In this document: positions 5,166 through 5,889 of the stretch, piece by piece
Numbering within the stretch: position 1 is the stretch's first letter
How the letters are laid out: every line of letters begins with the position of its first letter
Assembly (NCBI GenBank): GCA_003524335.1
Contig: DQHV01000057.1
Coordinates: 3,150 to 9,038, forward strand
Direction: 5' to 3'
From: Candidatus Aminicenantota bacterium
Lineage (GTDB): Bacteria > Acidobacteriota > Aminicenantia > Aminicenantales > UBA8522
DNA: 5,889 nt
Position numbers and translations under genes: made by a program
Notes under the pieces: model-generated
The model's input: the letters and a program-made list of their open reading frames with translations, nothing else
Told to the model about the DNA's origin: nothing
Database searches by the model: none

Positions 5166-5889
5166 TCATTCCTCGGGATCGAAGGCCGAGATCTGCCGCA
5201 GTTTGGAGACGATGTCGGGAAGCTCATGGAGGACCGCCTGGACATCCTCCTCGGTGTTGAAGCGGCCAAGGGAAATTCGGATGCAGGAGCGCGCGATCTC
5301 CGGCCTCAGTCCGATGGCCAAGAGTACGGGGGAGACTTCCTCGGACTCCGAGCTGCAAGCGGAGCCCGTCGAAACGGAGATCCCCTTTGTGGCCAGAGCC
5401 AGCAGGATGGCTTCGGCTTCCAACCCCGGAAAGGCTGCGTTCAGGGTGTTCTTGACCCTTTTTTCGGGGTGCCCGTTGAACCTGACCTTGGGGATCCTTT
5501 CCTCGATCCCTTTTTTCAGGCTGTCGGCCAGCTTCTCGACCCTCTCCCTGTCCTTCTTGCCGCGCTCCATGAGAATCCGCGCCGCTTCGCCGAATCCCAC
5601 GATCCCGATCGTGTTCTCAGTTCCCGCCCTAATCCCGCGCTCCTGGCGGCCGCCGTGGATGAGCGGGCATACGTCGATGCCTTTGCGGACATACAGGGCG
5701 CCGACGCCTTTGGGGCCGTAAATCTTGTGGGAGGAAACGGAGAGGAAGTCGACGTCCAGCTTGACAACGTCCAGGTCAGTCTTCCCGAAACCCTGCACGG
5801 CATCGCTGTGGACCAGAACGCCGTGGTCCCTGGCGATCGATACGACCGCCTCGATCGGCTGAATGGTCCCGATCTCGTTGTTGGCATGC
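5166..5889 (-). CDS. Cysteine desulfurase, IscS/NifS class I, C-terminal part (N-terminus beyond right edge)
   Basis: This PLP enzyme takes sulfur from cysteine and leaves a persulfide for Fe-S cluster or tRNA thiolation pathways. The visible 240 residues begin at HANNEIGTIQPI and are open at the window edge. HSDAVQG supplies the Asp and Gln that contact PLP. SVSSHKIYGPKGVGALYV contains the PLP Schiff-base lysine (codon 5726-5724). GGRQERGIRAGTEN is conserved. STGSACSSES carries the catalytic cysteine (codon 5357-5355) on a mobile loop of the group I type, and IARSCIRISLGRFNTEED is the usual C-terminal block. About 140-160 N-terminal residues are missing compared with a 380-400 residue family member. 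No scaffold gene (iscU) follows, so whether this is iscS, nifS or a tRNA-directed relative cannot be settled. The stop codon overlaps the ATG of the small ORF below it. Confidence 0.93.
   Translation of the reverse strand, partial: HANNEIGTIQPIEAVVSIARDHGVLVHSDAVQGFGKTDLDVVKLDVDFLSVSSHKIYGPKGVGALYVRKGIDVCPLIHGGRQERGIRAGTENTIGIVGFGEAARILMERGKKDRERVEKLADSLKKGIEERIPKVRFNGHPEKRVKNTLNAAFPGLEAEAILLALATKGISVSTGSACSSESEEVSPVLLAIGLRPEIARSCIRISLGRFNTEEDVQAVLHELPDIVSKLRQISAFDPEE

Larger units (their letters stand above)
5005..5169 (-). pseudogene. 54-codon ORF resembling the C-terminus of a pterin-binding methyltransferase; possible gene remnant
   Basis: An ATG at 5169-5167 overlaps the cysteine desulfurase TGA (ATGA) and opens a 54-residue frame ending at TGA 5007-5005. 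Residues 4-22, RLCALAVEAGLEAAICDPL, resemble the final segment of methyltetrahydrofolate:corrinoid methyltransferases and related dihydropteroate-synthase-fold proteins, which end roughly 'R.FLAMA...GL.AAI.D..D......A.A..LLG'. The segments before this (the rest of the TIM barrel) are absent: upstream is desulfurase sequence. It then runs into a lysine-rich, A-rich stretch (KSKKEK) and overlaps the 3' end of the convergent DUF4416 gene by 29 bp. It could be a 5'-truncated remnant, a small coupled gene, or chance. The similarity is from memory and unverified. Confidence 0.35.

Noticed and set aside
5203..5721. 172-codon plus-strand open frame
   Set aside because: It mirrors the cysteine desulfurase, whose lysine and cysteine motifs are intact. 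The peptide is Ser/Arg/Pro-rich shadow sequence.
1..5889. CRISPR array, tRNA, rRNA, transposase or phage genes
   Set aside because: No repeated spacer-repeat pattern, cloverleaf, or mobile-element protein motif was seen on either strand.

Overview
This is a compact, GC-rich (roughly 60% by eye) bacterial chromosomal segment with housekeeping genes and no mobile element, CRISPR array or RNA gene that I can see. The likely source is an uncultured or little-studied bacterium near Aminicenantes/Acidobacteriota. This rests only on memory of family resemblance: the CinA wording 'LTPHFQDTNSLYL', an archaeal-type AsnRS and the presence of a DUF4416 gene. It is a guess and not a placement.

Positions 1-4392, all minus strand, form one tightly packed operon. 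In transcription order it reads asnS (asparaginyl-tRNA synthetase), rimO (ribosomal protein S12 methylthiotransferase), pgpA (phosphatidylglycerophosphatase A), cinA (two-domain nicotinamide-nucleotide amidohydrolase/CinA), then the first codons of what looks like thpR (RNA 2',3'-cyclic phosphodiesterase), cut by the left edge. The last three junctions are 4-bp ATGA/GTGA overlaps, which suggests translational coupling. A near-consensus sigma70 promoter lies immediately upstream of asnS, so close that its transcript would have almost no leader. rimO has no ATG, GTG or TTG that keeps its first iron-sulfur cysteine. The best start is an ATT codon 10 nt after an AGGAG.

Positions 4393-5049 hold a divergently transcribed plus-strand gene of the DUF4416 family (function unknown), followed by a hairpin plus T-tract terminator that overlaps its stop codon.

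Positions 5166-5889, minus strand, hold the C-terminal 240 residues of a class-I cysteine desulfurase (IscS/NifS type) that runs off the right edge. Its stop codon overlaps the start of a 54-codon ORF whose peptide resembles the extreme C-terminus of pterin-binding (methyltetrahydrofolate methyltransferase-like) proteins, possibly a gene remnant. Functionally the window combines translation (AsnRS, RimO), phospholipid synthesis (PgpA), nucleotide/NAD salvage (CinA), RNA end processing (ThpR) and sulfur mobilisation. The last is thematically linked to RimO, which needs Fe-S clusters and sulfur.
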